Positions 47,895 through 60,106 of a stretch of 64,000 bases of DNA are shown piece by piece (the stretch's first letter is position 1; the number at the start of each line of letters is the position of its first letter). The notes under the pieces are model-generated. The model was not told the DNA's origin. It did not search any database and saw nothing but the letters and a program-made list of their open reading frames with translations. The DNA is from Cordia subcordata. Lineage: Eukaryota; Streptophyta; Magnoliopsida; Boraginales; Cordiaceae. Both the position numbers and the translations under genes were made by a program. The stretch lies in contig JAPTOF010000009.1 of the NCBI GenBank assembly GCA_028554755.1, positions 538,501 to 602,500 of the forward strand, given 5' to 3'.

Positions 47895-49709
47895 TGATGT
47901 AACCTATAAGGTGCAAGTCCTAAAAGGTCCCGCAAGTATACAGATCATGCAATATAGGGTACTTATATGGGTCTCAAACCATAGGGAGGCTCAATGTGAA
48001 AGAAGATTCTCTACTAGATGTTCTAGAAGAAGCATAAAAAAGAACTACAACTAAACATCTTTTTGTGTTTTCTGAATTTTAGAGAGCAATGAGAATTAAA
48101 GGCTACACTATGAGTGCTAGAAAGGAAAAGCAAGAACTAAGATAATCTAAGGGGATTAAACCTATGGGAAGGTGACAGGGTGACCTAAATTTGTGAATGG
48201 GTGACTTTTTACCTCTTTGCTATGGCATATGGGGACTGGCTTCCTAAATAGGGCTTCTACTGAGCAACTAACTAGTATCCTAATTACACCATATGACTCA
48301 GTGCTAGTTCGTCCCTAAGCGTACACACTTAGAGCTACAGCGTGGCTCTTATGTACCTAAGGCTATAGGAGGGACTAGGGAGTTACTTAGGTGTCCTAAA
48401 ATGATCCCTCTCTAGTTCCTAACTCATTAGTTGGATCTAAAGCTAAGACCTAGGGTTCCTTGGGCCAACTAAGCCGACCTAGACTCCTATTAGCTAGGTT
48501 TAAAGTTAAAAAGGACTTGGTCTAAACTAGTCCTAACTTATGCACCATCATTCTAGGGACACCAAAGCGGATTGGTATCTAATAGACATAGTCCTACATG
48601 TTCTAAGGCAAGACGTGAATATGATGTCCTATTCATGGTATAAACATACACAAGTTTGTTTATGCCATTGAAATCATTCAAGCATCAACATGTGGCATTG
48701 ATTGAGCATGTATTCACTATAAGGCATGTTTCATACTCACATCGACATGAATAGAATCAACTTACTTCATATTATCCATAATCATACACATAGACATGTA
48801 TAATCTAACGGTTAGAAATGTTTTGTAGCAAATACAACTCAATTTATACGCATAAAACTCATTTAAGCATTACATCAAACACATGGACATGAAATGATAT
48901 AAGAGTTCTCAAAATAAGAACAAAGTATGTATGTATATATATATATATATATAAGCCAATCAAATTCCATAATAAAGAATACAAAAATCATCCCATTACA
49001 CAAGTTCAGTCACCCTAATATATCTACTCAAGCATATAATAAAAGAGAATGAAAAAGGGTTGAGAAAGCTCCCCTTCCATTCTTGCTTGTTTCTTTACAA
49101 ACTTGAGTAAATCTTCACCAAATGATGTTTGAATCCTCAAAAATTAACTTAATTCTAGGTGGATGTATGTGTTAGTGTGTGTAGTAGAGGTAGGTGAAAG
49201 TAGGGTTTTGTGTGAAAGAAGTGGGTGTGTGAATGGAAGGTGAAAAAAGAATCCAAAATCTATTAAAAGATGGGCTGGAAAAGGACTTAAATAATGCAAC
49301 ATACGCGTCCAGCTGAGGGCCTTAGCCGGTCGACCGGTCCAAAGAGGGTTGCTTTTTGTTTTGGCTGGTTGCCTTGGCTAGTTGACCCCCTTAGGCGACT
49401 GGCCCTGGAAGGGGGGTCGATCGTCCAAGTTAGAAGGCTTGGCCAATTTTCTCACGTTGCGTTTGTTTCGCTTTAGTTGTTCTTTTCTTCGCTCGGTTGC
49501 CTCCAAACGCTTCTTTTAAGTTTCTCCTATGTCTCAAGCACCTCAAGCTTGACTTCAAACATCAGTTCTCCATCAATTCAAGTCCCGAGCTGTTGACCTA
49601 TCTTCACCGAAGACCGAAAATAAGCACACATTAATGTAGCATTTGTCTTTAAACTCAACTAAACATAGATAAATGATAATGCAAACACACACAAAAACAC
49701 AACAAATCA
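47895..49709 (-). mobile_element. Family A LTR: 3' LTR of Athila-like element
   Basis: Plus-strand ends are TGATGTAACC and ACAAATCA (TGATTTG...TTACATCA in element orientation), 1815 bp. Directly to the right is a reversed G-rich tract ('acaccccaaacctt'), the typical Athila polypurine region. This pairing ties family A to an Athila-like coding region. Palindromes lie at 49318-49430 with a reversed 'cttaaata' box at about 49284. Confidence 0.85.
48927..48952. repeat. (TA)n microsatellite in LTR
   Basis: About 10 TA units following TATG repeats. Confidence 0.85.
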
Positions 49710-51422
49710 ACACCCCAAACCTTCTCCTTGCTTGTCCTAAGCAAGCCCATTCTTAAGTTTATTTATAAAGCCGATGCAAAGGGTTACCTAAGGGATTGAC
49801 TCGCAATCAAGATTAGTCTACGAAGCAACAGGAACTTCCCAAGCAACCAAACTGCCATAGGCTTAGGATTTTAACTTACTCACACAGAAGGTTGATATTT
49901 CGTGCCCCTGACTAATCTTGGCCTCCCCAACATGCACAAAGCCTCGAAGACAAGATGAGAGAATACACAAATGTAACGGCTTATAAAAGCCTTATTCATA
50001 AGATGAGAGAATATACAAAGAGGATAATTTGTGCTACATTGACATTGTGTCACTTATGCACTTATTTACAAATTTTTTTGGTGCTTTTGGCTTTTTTCTC
50101 CTTTCCATTTTTTTGAATTTTTCAACTTTTTGATCTTTTTGCACTATTTTTGCCTTTTTCAAATTTTTTAGATTTTTCATGCTTTGCATTGCATAACAAA
50201 AAGAAAAGAAAAAGGAAGGCTAAGGCAAAAAAGAACCAATCAAGAAGGGGCACTTACATCAACATCCCTTTTTCAATCACTCTTTTCTACCAAGCTATGG
50301 GGTGGCTACAAGGGTCATTTTTAAAGGTCCTAACTCCCTACAACTTTGAAGGGTATCCCCTCTAAGACTCGGTTTTCAATCCACTTCATTTACTTCCTCA
50401 CCATGCTACTTATATTCACCAATCAATAGAGTCAATCACAATAGCCAACATAATGATCAACCAAGAAATAAAAAACTCTACATGCATTAAAAATTTAAAA
50501 AATTTTCACCATTTTAAGCACAAGATGCACATCTACCTTAATCAAAGCATAAAACAATAAAACCAAACTCTCACACCCTCAAACCTAAACTTTGCTTGTC
50601 CTCAAGCAAATAGAACAAAAGCATAAACAAGAAAATAGGTGATACAAAGAAAGTAAGGGTGGTAGGGATGGGGTAGATGTAAGGGGACAAGTTGAGAAAG
50701 GATAGATACAACCTTGTATTCTTTGAAACTCTCCATGCCAATGACAAATCTCACCATACTATGAACCTTGTGATTCACAAGCATCAACATTCATAAAGAA
50801 AAACAAGATTAGTAGCATTGCCTATGCATGCTTGCATTGGCATGTGCAATAATAAGCAATGGTGTATCTTATGGGACAACGGATCGAGATTCAACACTTT
50901 GGTGTGGGTGAAAGAAAAAGTAAGAAAACAAAAAGAAAGGAAAATGAAACAAATGCAAAATTGCAAAATTTAACCTAGTTTGCCTTTTAGTAGCGCTAAC
51001 TACCACGTCCTCAGCCAGACAATCACCAACTCATCTTCAATCTCCATAGGGTCCTAAAGCATTTAAACCTCCACACAAACCATTCTTGGATCATATGCAT
51101 GTTTCAGGCGTTGCCCGTTCACTCTCATCTTTTGGCCATCCTTCAAATCCTTGATCTTCATCGCTCCAGAAGGAAGGCAACTAGTATTTCATATGGACCA
51201 TCCCATCTTCACTTGAGCTTTCCTGGGAAGAGAATGATTCTTAAGAATGTGTTTATCATGCAATCTCTTCATCTTATCCTTATAAAGCTTGGCGTTCTCA
51301 TATGCCTCAAATCTAAGCTCCTCTAACTCTACTAGGTCTAGCTTCCTTTCCTCACCTGCTTTTGCCAAATCAAAATTTAAGGTCTTAATGGCCCAATAAG
51401 CTTTATGCTTAAGTTCTACCGA
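49710..51422 (-). mobile_element. Athila-like 3' noncoding region with duplicated PPT-like motif
   Basis: No coding frame. The reversed motif 'aaccttctccttgcttgtcc' (49718) recurs as 'aaactttgcttgtcctcaag' (50588). Both correspond to the 'gaggacaagcaaag...gggtgt' block that precedes Athila 3' LTRs. 51000-51420 has decayed pol tail sequence. Confidence 0.6.
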
Positions 51423-52360
51423 CTAGTGACCAACTTTCCCATAAACCAATCTATATGGAGACATACTAATGGGAGTTTTAAAGGGGGTATAGTAGGCCCA
51501 CAAAGCATTATTTAGCCTAATAAACCAATCTCTTCTCTTGGGCCTAACTATCTTCTTTAAAATGTGCTTGATCTCCCTATTGGACAAGTTTACTTGTCCA
51601 CAAGTTTGCAGGTGATAAGGGGTAACAACCTTATAGGTAACAGAATATCTCCTCAATAAGGCCTTTAAAGTCCTATGGCGAAAATGAATACCCCAATCAC
51701 TAATCAAGACCCTAGGGACTCTAAATTTAGAGAAAAAGTTCTCCTTGATGAACTTTACCACTACCTTATGGTCATTAGTATGTATAGAAATAGCCTTAAC
51801 CCATTTGGAGACATAGTCAATGGCCACGAAAATGTATTGGTATCCAAAGGTAGGTGGAAATGGACCTTTGAAATCTATACCCCAAACATCAAATAACTCC
51901 CTTGAAAGAATAGGGAATAAAGGCATCATGTTTCTCCTAGAGATGGACCCAGATTATTGACATTTGACAAACTTTTTACAATACTTTGGGCATCCCTAAA
52001 GAGAGTGGGCCAAAACAATCCACATCGCAAGACCTTTGCGGCGGTCTTCTTTCCACTAAATTGACCCTCACACCCCTCATCGTGATACATACTCAACACA
52101 CTCTCAAACTCATCCTCGGGCACACGCTGGTGAATCACTTGATCTGCACATACCTTAAAAAGATAGGGATCCTCCCAAAAGAAATGTCTAACTTGTGCTA
52201 GAAACCTATCTCTCTCTCTTCTCCCAATAGGAGGGAAAATGTTGTGTGGCAAGATAATTGACAATGTGAGCAAACCACGGTGTGTGATGAGAGATGGCAA
52301 ACAATTGCTTGTCAAGAAATGAGTCACAAAAAGGAGACAGATTACTACTAGACTCACTAT
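51423..52360 (-). pseudogene. Athila-like integrase
   Basis: Reading leftwards: a zinc-binding region remnant 'GCEGQFSGKKTAAKVLRCG' near 52060, then the core with 'DVWGIDFKGPFPPTFGYQY' (first Asp, near 51890), 'RVPRVLISDWGIHF' (second Asp) and 'TCGQVNLSNREIKHILKKIV', where the usual catalytic Glu after 'GQV' is Asn. A C-terminal 'LNNALWAYYTPFKTPISMSP' follows. One frame change at about 51926 separates the parts. Degenerate zinc residues and the lost Glu indicate an inactive enzyme. Confidence 0.9.
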
Positions 52361-53735
52361 TAATGCAGGAAAGGTGATCCACTACTAAATTGTCACTACT
52401 CTTTTTATCCCGAATTTCAAAATCAAATTCTTACAGAAGGAGCATCCACGTAATCAAGCGGGGCTTAGACTGTTTCTTGGATAGCAAATATCTTAACGCC
52501 GCATGATCAGTATAGACAATCACTTTGGACCTTAGATGTACAACCTAAACTTGTCAAGATAGAAGACAACTACTAGAAGCTTTTTTTCTGTGGTGGTATA
52601 GTTCTTTTGGGCTTCATCAAGAGTCTTACTAGCATAGTACACTACATGGAGCAACTTATTTCACCGTTGACCTAAAATAACTCCTATCGCATAATTGGAT
52701 GCATCACACATAACCTTGATTGGGAGAGACTGTAGTCAGGTGGCTAGATGATCTGGGATGTAGACAATAAGGATTTAAGCCTATTAAAAGCTCTAACAAA
52801 CTTATCATCAAATTCAAAGCAGACATCTTGTGCTAAGAGCCTAGATAAAAGACTTACTATATGGCTAAAATCCTTAATAAACTTGCGGTAAAATCTTGCG
52901 CCCTAGAAAAGATCTAACATCCTTAACACACTTAGGGATAGGCAACTTCTCAATTAATTCTACCTTAGCTGGTTCAACTTGAATGCCTCTAGATGAGACT
53001 ACGTGACCCAAAACTATCCTCTATTGCACCATGAAGTGGGATTTCTCCCAACTCAACACAAAGTTCTTCTCTACACAACGGTCTAAGACTAAAGAGAGGT
53101 GACTTAAGCATTCATCAAAACTATCACAAATGATTGAGAAATCATCCATGAAAATCTTTAAATGTCTCTCTATCATGTCACTAAAAATGGCCATCATACA
53201 CCTCTGAAATGTTGCTAGGGTATTACATAGACCGAAAGGCATTCTTCTATAGGCAAAAGTGCCATAGGGACAAGTAAAAGTGGTCTTCTCCTGGTCCTCA
53301 AGAAACACGGGGATCTGATTATACCCAGAATAGCCATCTAGAAAGCAATAATAACAATGCCTAGCTACTCTATCTTAGATCTGGTCTAGAAAAGGCAACG
53401 AGAAATGATCCTTCCTAGTTTTGGAGCTTCTTATAGTTAATACAAACTCTCTAACCCGTGAGAGTACGTGTAGGGATAAGCTCTCATCTCTCATTCTCTA
53501 CAACTGTGATCCTGGACTTCTTGGGGACAACTTGGACTGGGCTAACCTACTCACTATCGGAGATTAGATTCATAATGTCTACATCTAAAAGCTTAATGAT
53601 CCCTTTCTTAACTACTTCACTCATGTGTGGGTTTAGCCTCCTTTGCATCTCCTAAGAAGGATGGCTCTATCCTCAAGGTGAATACGAAGCATGCACACCA
53701 AAGGGTCAATTCCTCTCAAATCATCAATTTTCCAC
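52361..53735 (-). pseudogene. Athila-like reverse transcriptase and RNase H
   Basis: 53308-53021 reads 'QEKTTFTCPYGTFAYRRMPF', 'MAIFSDMIERHLKIFMDDFS', the finger/palm motifs with catalytic Asp pair FMDD, ending 'NFVLSWEKSHFMVQ'. Frames to the left (53020-52400) show decayed thumb and RNase H text, including 'gcgttaagatatttgctatcc'-type coding complement near 52490, with stops. The palm start lies at 53735-53310 with multiple breaks. Confidence 0.88.
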
Positions 53736-54145
53736 TTATAGCCTATTATATTTACTAAGAACCTCTGAGAGACACTCCTCATGCTCACAAGAAAGATTGA
53801 AAGCTATGATAACTGGAAGGGTCTCACTAGCGCCTAGGAATGCATACTTCAAATGGTTGGGAAGGGGTTTAAGTTCCAATGGTGGGCTAGGCTCAACCAA
53901 GGGGGACTCAACCTCAACATCATCATTGGGGACATTGTTAGAATCAAGAGTAGAAGGAATAACCTCAAGTGACTTATCAACCAAAGAACTCTCAACTAAG
54001 GAGGTAAAAGCTACACATTTCCGCTCTAAGGTCTTCCAATCAAAGCTCGTCAACAAATCCTCAAATTTTCTCAATTTTTCTCCTTCAGTCATAGTTCTCT
54101 TTACAACATCCTCGATACAACCTTACAAAGCTTTTGATGACTTTT
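53736..54145 (-). pseudogene. Athila-like region between protease and RT
   Basis: 54092-53736 reads 'EPSPPLELKPLPNHLKYAFL' then 'SETLPVIIAFNL', a segment that precedes the reverse transcriptase in Athila elements. The element is truncated just beyond 54145: no protease, gag or 5' LTR is found. Confidence 0.88.
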
Positions 54146-54152
54146 AAGATAA

Positions 54153-54344
54153 TGTTTAAGAGGACATGGTGCCCAATACAAGTCTAGGCTCGAGGATGGT
54201 CTAAAGGAAGTCGTGGCCGTCTTGAAAAGAAATCCATCCTTGCCCCTTGATGCAATTGCTGAAGTTGGGATGAAGGAGCTCTTACCTAACTACCCCAATG
54301 ACACCACCGGTAATGACGGAGTTATTCTAGATGTGTCATGGTGA
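54153..54344 (+). other. Unidentified short reading frame
   Basis: An open frame after a TAA encodes '...LEDGLKEVVAVLKRNPSLPL' then 'AIAEVGMKELLPNYPND', ending at TGA 54342-54344. It is compositionally protein-like (amphipathic, few rare residues) but I recognise no family. It could be the tail of a transposon protein. Both flanks are transposon remnants on the other strand. Confidence 0.35.
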
Positions 54345-54999
54345 TAAGTGTTGCTCCCTAGATACTCCTCTAGCCGATGTTAATGCTACTGACGTGGTTG
54401 CCCCTGAGGATGCTCCTTTTGCTAAAGTTATAATGGCCGATGCTCTTCTAGTTGGTCTTGCTATTTCTTCGGACACTGCATCCACTACCTGAAAATTTGC
54501 TTTTTCATTTTGGTTCTTTTAAATGTTTAGTTAAATGATTTTGTATTTAAGACAGTTCTTCTTCTTTGTCAGCCGTCGAACTCTTTCTTGAATTTTCCTA
54601 TTGGATGTGCTTTTAATACTCGTGGTACTTTTGTGATTATTTACATTAGCAATTATATTGCTTGTCTGATTAATGTCTGTGACTTGGATGCAATGTTTTA
54701 TCATTTGTAGTTTGTTTATCATTTGCTGATTTGACTGTTGTTTATTTCTTGATGCCTAACTATCATTGCTCGTAGTACACTTCAAAAATATGTGCTAGAT
54801 TGCTTTGCCATCAAGCGGAATTGGCATTTAGCCTTTCATAGAAAAATAAATAGTGTATGTACATCAGGAGCATTTGCACATTACATATAATATTTTTTGA
54901 GGTGTTCTTCATTCCATGCATTTGGGAGCTCAGTACCATCAGCTCATGCTAGTTTGAAAGTGCCTAGTTAAATGACCTTGATTACCTGATAAGGCTTGA
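54345..54999. other. AT-rich noncoding sequence
   Basis: No gene or LTR end recognised between the unidentified frame and the Tat-like remnant. Confidence 0.5.
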
Positions 55000-55990
55000 T
55001 TACCTGATAAGGTCTTTCCCAATTCTCATCAAGTTTTAGAAGGCTGCTTTTAGAAAATTAAAGCTTGCGGAGTACCATGTCTCCTAGCATCATGCTTTTA
55101 GACTTTGTTCCCCAAGCAGATGTCTTCACAAAGCCTACTTAGTGGCTCAGACTTGATCCATGCTTCCTCCCTAACTTCATCTAGTAGTTCCAACTCGACC
55201 CTTATTGTGTCTTCATTCTCTTTTTTGCTATAGTGTTTGTCCCTTAAAGTCGGGGATATAATTTCGATCGGGGCCACTGCCTTTACCCCGTATGTCATTT
55301 GAAAAGGGGTCTCGCTCGTGCTTCTATGAACATTCATTTTGTATCCCCAAATTACCTCGGCAAGCACCTCAAGGTAGAGTCCCTTAGCGCCTTTGAGTTT
55401 CGTCTTTAACCTGTTGATTGTGGATCTGTTTGTCACTTCAACTTGGCCATAGTTTGTAGGTGAGCTACTGAAGAAAATCTAATATTAGTTCTAAGTTTCT
55501 CAGTAGCTCCTTGAAGTATTTGGAATCAAACTGTCTCCCATGGTCTGAATAATCATCTAAGGAACCCCAAATCAGTATATGATGTGTTTCCATATATAAC
55601 TCCATGCAGCCTTTGCTGTAATAGTTGGGACTACTTAGCTTTTGCCTTATTTTTGAAGTAATCTAACGCCATGGATGCGAACTTTCCTTGCCCTTTCCCT
55701 ATGGGCATTAGCCTAATTACGTCGAGTGCCTACTTTGCAAATATCTTAGGGCTCGTTATTAGGGGAAGGAGTGCCACAAGCTGATGTTGCATTTAGGCAT
55801 TCTTTTGACAATGATCACATCGGGTTATAATTGCTGTAGCCTCTTCGATTATCTTCGGCCAATAATAACCTTGCCAGATGGCTTTAAGTGCCATCGTTCT
55901 TTCGCTCAAATGATTACACACATTTCTTCGTCTATCTCTCTGAGTATATAATTCCTTTCAGTCTTGCTAACGCATTTAAGGAACGACCCA
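55000..55990 (-). pseudogene. Tat-like integrase remnant
   Basis: 55436-55098 reads 'STINRLKTKLKGAKGLYLEV', 'VIWGYKMNVHRSTSETPFQM', 'TYGVKAVAPIEI' and 'LELLDEVREEAWIKSEP', the C-terminal half of gypsy integrase. A broken 'RVGDMVLR'-like end lies at 55080-55050. The core (55990-55440) is present only as short pieces. Confidence 0.85.
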
Positions 55991-56229
55991 CTAGTAGTTC
56001 TTTTATACAGTTGATCTCTAAAGATGATGAACTAAGCTGCCTGATAAACTACTTTGTGTAATTTCCAAGGGTCATTGGATAGGTTTCCATGCTGTAGATA
56101 CAGGATTATGGGCCAGCACTAGCCATCTTCATCGGTCATCTCAATAATAGAAACTCTGATTGAGGGTTCTAGAAATCGATCAATGATTATCGCTTCTTCT
56201 TTCTTTGTGGCAGCTGCTATCTTTGATAG

Positions 56230-56640
56230 AATATCATCTTTCACATTCTCTCCCTTGGCACCTGTTGTATAGCAAAGGAATTGAAATCTGATAAGGCCTT
56301 TGTTACTTGCTCGAGATATGCCTTCACCCTGTTGTCCTTCGCTTAATGCCTCTCATTGACCTGGCCTTTTATGAGTTAAGAATCTGTTTATGCCCTGACA
56401 CATTGTACCCTCATGTCATTCAACAACTTTAATCCTAGTAGCATTGCTCCATACTTCGCCTCGTTGTTTGTAGTCTTGAACTTATCCTTTATCGCATATT
56501 TCCATTCTTGGCCATCGGGATTATGAATGATGATACCTCCCCCTAAACCTGCCTTATTTAATGCTCCATCTACATAAATTGTTCATTCACATAGTGAATC
56601 CTCTCGAGGTTGGGTACATTCAACCACAAAATCCACCAAT
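56230..56640 (-). pseudogene. Tat-like RNase H remnant
   Basis: Leftward translation gives 'IYVDGALNKAGLGGGIII', then 'DKFKTTNNEAKYGAMLLGLK' near 56480, the DG...TTNNEAEY pattern of RNase H in Tat elements. Stops follow. Confidence 0.8.
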
Positions 56641-56999
56641 GTTTGAGCTTTAATCTCTGTTCATGGATGGTAAGTTATATCATACTGCCTAAGCTCTGTT
56701 GACCATTTCAATAAATGTCCAAACACTTTAGGCTTATGCAGTACCTATTTCAGTGGTCAGTCTATTATGACTTATATTTGCTTTGATTCAAAGTTATGGC
56801 TTCAGTTTTCGAGCTGCTGTGACCAAGGATAAGGCCAATTTTTCGACCTTGCTATATCTCATCTCTGCTCCTTTTATTTTTTACTGACGTAATACACGGG
56901 TTGTTGCCTCTTTTCTCCTTCTCATATCAATATTGCGGTGATAGCCACATCCGAATTCAATAAGTATAGAGATAGAGATTTTCTATTTTCTAGTTAGGC

Positions 57000-57960
57000 C
57001 AGTATGAGAGGTTCCATTAGGTAATGTTTGATTCCATCAAACGCCTCCTATCATTCCTCAGTCCACTTGAAATCTTTTAGATTGCGCAAGAACCGGGTAC
57101 ACAGATCAACAGACTGAGACATAAACCTACTTAAGAGTACCACTTTTCTGGCTATCGTGCACTATTTTAGGCAGCTCCATCTTCGTAATGGCTTTTATCT
57201 TCTTAAGATTTGCCTCAATCCCCCGATGGGCGACCATATAACCTCAAAACTTCCTTACATGCACGCCAAAGGTATATTTCTCTAAATTTAATGTCATCTT
57301 AAACATTCGCATGGTTCTGAAGGCTTTATCAAGTTCTGACACGTGGTCCTCTATACATTTGCTCTTTACAGGTATAACATTGATGCATACCTCTATGTTA
57401 CGTCATATATGGTTTTTGAATGCCATGTTCACTGTCCTTTGGTATATGGCTCCTATATTCTTTAAATTAAAGGGCATTACTTTTGTAGCAGTAGAGCCCT
57501 CGGACACCTACAAACGCTGTATGTTCCTGGTCCATCAGGGCCACCTATATCTAGTTGTACCCTAAGAATACGCCTATGAATAAGAGTATTTTGAATCCTG
57601 TAGTAGAATCCACTAGTTGGTCAATTCGTGGTGATAGTAAGTTGTCTTTTGGACAGACTTTGTTTAAATTAGTGAAATCAATGCAAAGCCTCCGCTTCCC
57701 ATGTGCTTTTTTAACTAATACTACATTGGAAACCCATGTCTAGTATTTTACTTCTTTTATGTCGCTTGCTTTTAGCAGTTTTTCCACTCTTCATGGATAG
57801 CCTTGTTCTTTTTGGCACTAAAGAGCCGTCTCTTTTGTCAAACTGGTCAAAATTTTGGATCAATATAGAGACGGTGTTTAATGACTCTCAGTTCGATATC
57901 TATCATGTCAACTCGATTCCATGCAAAACCATCTTTATTTGTAGTTAAGAATATAGTGAT
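57000..57960 (-). pseudogene. Tat-like reverse transcriptase remnant
   Basis: Leftward translation across frames gives 'GLYCYKVMPFNLKNIGAIYQ', 'VNMAFKNHI', then 'NIEVCINVIPVKSKC' where 'YVDD' is expected, and 'EDHVSELDKAFRTMRM'. Both catalytic Asp residues are lost. Confidence 0.85.
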
Positions 57961-58423
57961 ACCATTTCATATTTCATCTGATTGTTCTATCTCGATGTAA
58001 GTATTGTGATTGGGTCCTTTTAGTTCGACCATAGCTAGCTCCTCGATTGGACATCCACTTTTAGGATCAATTTTGTCTTCTTGTAAGCCCACCATCATTG
58101 TCTCAACCTTCTTTTACTGGTTTTTAGGCTTTACAAAAGCCACATAACATGCTCAGGCATCGTGTTGATTTACTCACACAGTGATTATTCTTCCCTTGGT
58201 TGGAATTTTGATCATCTGATGGTAGGTTGAGACATGGCTCTTAGCGTGTTGATCATTACACGCCCAATGATCTTGTTGATTGTTGATGGGCAATTCACAA
58301 CGACAAAATTTGCTGTCAAATCAACATATCTTCTTCCATTGCCAATGCTAAGTAATAGGCTCGTTACACCTTTGACTACGACCCTATTACCCACAAAGCC
58401 AACCAATTCATTCTTTAACGAGA

Positions 58424-58700
58424 TCAGGTTAGATTGTTGAGATCCAATCTCTTGAATGCTTCATAATATAGGACATCTGCCACACTACTAGTATTGACTA
58501 GGATTCTGCACATAGTATAGTTAGCCAAAATAACATTAATAATTAAAGCATCGACTGGAGTTCCCTCTAGGTGCTCGTTTGTGAAAGTAATGTCCTCGAC
58601 CCTTCTCTTTTTGTGGGTTGAAGCTATTTGCAATGATCGATATAGCACGTTATTCTAGTCAAGGTCTCTCCTCTAATGGCTAGTCCCCTAGCAGTCATAT
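58424..58700 (-). pseudogene. Tat-like aspartic protease remnant
   Basis: 'DITFTNEHLEGTPVDALIIN', 'YTMCRILVNTSSVADVLYYE', 'AFKRLDL'. The active-site triad region that normally reads LVD-x-GSSAD is here LVNTSSVAD, so the catalytic Asp is Asn. Confidence 0.85.
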
Positions 58701-58719
58701 TATCTATCTCGAGGATCTT

Positions 58720-59140
58720 TTTATCCCTTTTTAGGCTTCAGGGTTTATGGTTATCGCGATTGTCCTTTTTTTGATGAACCGTGCTATTTGGCCCTTCTTC
58801 AACAAGGATTCGATCTCATCCCTCAAATTTTGGCATTCCTCAGTTGCATAACCGTGGTTTGTATGGAAGCAACAGTATTTTGCTTTACCTCTTTTCTTGA
58901 GATTATTTCTTAACTTGTCGGGCCATCTCATCTCCCAGCCATTCTTGAGTGCTAACAGAATTTTAGTTTGAGATACGTTTAACAGTGTATACTCCTCGAA
59001 CCATCACCTAAATCCCTCGGGGTTCTTTCTCTTTTATTTGGTTTCCTGCTGCTTCTATGGCACTTCTTGGTAACCCTACTTCTATTTTCCCGAGACCCAC
59101 TCTACATCATACTTCTTCCCTCTCTCTCTCACTCTTTCTT
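58720..59140 (-). pseudogene. Tat-like gag C-terminus with zinc-finger-like motif
   Basis: 'RWPDKLRNNLKKRGKAKYCC' then 'CCFHTNHGYATEECQNLRDE' and 'IESLLKKGQIARF', the conserved end of Tat gag, preceded (58990-58940) by broken 'YTLLN...' text. The frame changes near 58930. Confidence 0.85.
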
Positions 59141-59155
59141 TTTGATAGGATAACT

Positions 59156-59427
59156 CCAAATACAGGGATTCGTTACAGTTTTGCTTGTGATACTCCAACC
59201 ACCCCATGAATTTGTTATTCTTAAACAAGTCATGACCTATTCCATGAATAATAGAATGACAAAAAATTCAAAGAAAGATTTGTCTTTTGGTCAAAATATA
59301 AATAGGAATTTGAATTTAAAAGAAGAAAAATCTTTCTTTTGATTACGAAATTCAAATTCTTTGAAAATTTTTTAGAGTCCAGGCATGAGGTCTTAATATT
59401 AAGTATAAATCATTGTTCAAATATTTC
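59156..59427. other. Unassigned AT-rich segment
   Basis: Between the Tat-like gag and the MITE. It contains an inverted pair of 'gaaagatttgtcttttg' and 'aaaatctttcttttga'. It may be further organelle-derived sequence, but I could not assign it. Confidence 0.3.
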
Positions 59428-59430
59428 TTA

Positions 59431-59657
59431 GGGCCTATTTGGATTGGCTTTTTTCAGGAAAAAGTACTTTTTTTGCTAAAAAAAGTTGCATTAAATTTAC
59501 AATAACTATTTGATTTGACTTCCAAAAAAGCTGAAACTCTAAAAAAAGCTCAAATATAACTTTTTTTAGAAACCAAAAATTTCAGCTTCTCAAAAAAAGA
59601 TGTTTTTCAAAAGCTGTTAAAAAAAGGCTTTTAAAAAAAGCCAATCCAAATGGGCCC
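59431..59657. mobile_element. Tourist-like MITE (PIF/Harbinger type)
   Basis: 227 bp with inverted ends: GGGCCTATTTGGATTGGCTT pairs with the reverse of AAGCCAATCCAAATGGGCCC (one mismatch region). Flanked by the 3-bp duplication TTA (59428-59430 and 59658-59660), typical of Tourist elements. No coding capacity. Relatives are seen in VPE intron 1. Confidence 0.88.
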
Positions 59658-59660
59658 TTA

Positions 59661-60106
59661 ATCTATTTCATATATTCCATGATCTAAATACTAAAATCAA
59701 TATCAGACGAAATAGAACCATCTTTCTTAAGATGACAAACCCATTCTCTGTACTATCAATAAGATAAATTCTAACAAGTCTCACAATCAATATGCTCTTA
59801 ATGCTACATCTTTCTGAGGCCAAGACCTTTTATCATGATTTTTGCTCATTGCAGAACTTGATCTACTAGTCTACTAGTGTATGAATAGCATTTCCCACGA
59901 CGGTTTGAGCAGTAAATGGTGTCCTCCTTCTAGTACCCTTGAATCCATAAGTACTAGTAGAGGCCCAAGAAACCACCTGACCCTGTACATCTGTAATAGT
60001 GACTGGTATTATTGAAACTTGCTTAAACATGAATAACCTCCTTTGATATTCTACGCGTTCTCTTACGCGAACCAATATGTGCATTCCAACATGAACTGAT
60101 TCTCCT
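59661..60106 (-). pseudogene. rps11: Plastid rps11 pseudogene (nuclear plastid insertion)
   Basis: Leftward translation matches plastid ribosomal protein S11: '[20 protein letters not shown]', '[20 protein letters not shown]', then in other frames 'IMIKGLGL' and a decayed C-terminus ending 'KKDG'. The N-terminus carries a frameshift after '[10 protein letters not shown]' and continues weakly to about 60106. In-frame TAG codons at about 59870 and amino-acid changes at conserved sites show long residence in the nucleus. Known plastid order is rpoA-rps11-rpl36-infA-rps8-rpl14, all in one direction. Confidence 0.88.

Larger units (their letters stand above)
55000..59140 (-). mobile_element. Tat-like Ty3/gypsy remnant, no LTRs
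   Basis: Reading leftwards gives gag knuckle, protease, reverse transcriptase, RNase H and integrase in Ty3/gypsy order. Stops and frameshifts occur throughout and no LTR pair is seen. It is more decayed than the copia element. Individual domains are listed separately. Confidence 0.85.

Noticed and set aside
57311..57948. Plus-strand frames in the Tat-like region
   Set aside because: The minus strand carries the reverse transcriptase motifs; the plus frames are shadows.
59156..59427. Extension of the plastid insertion to the left of the MITE
   Set aside because: AT-rich and organelle-like in feel, but I could not match it to rpoA or any plastid gene, so it is left unassigned.
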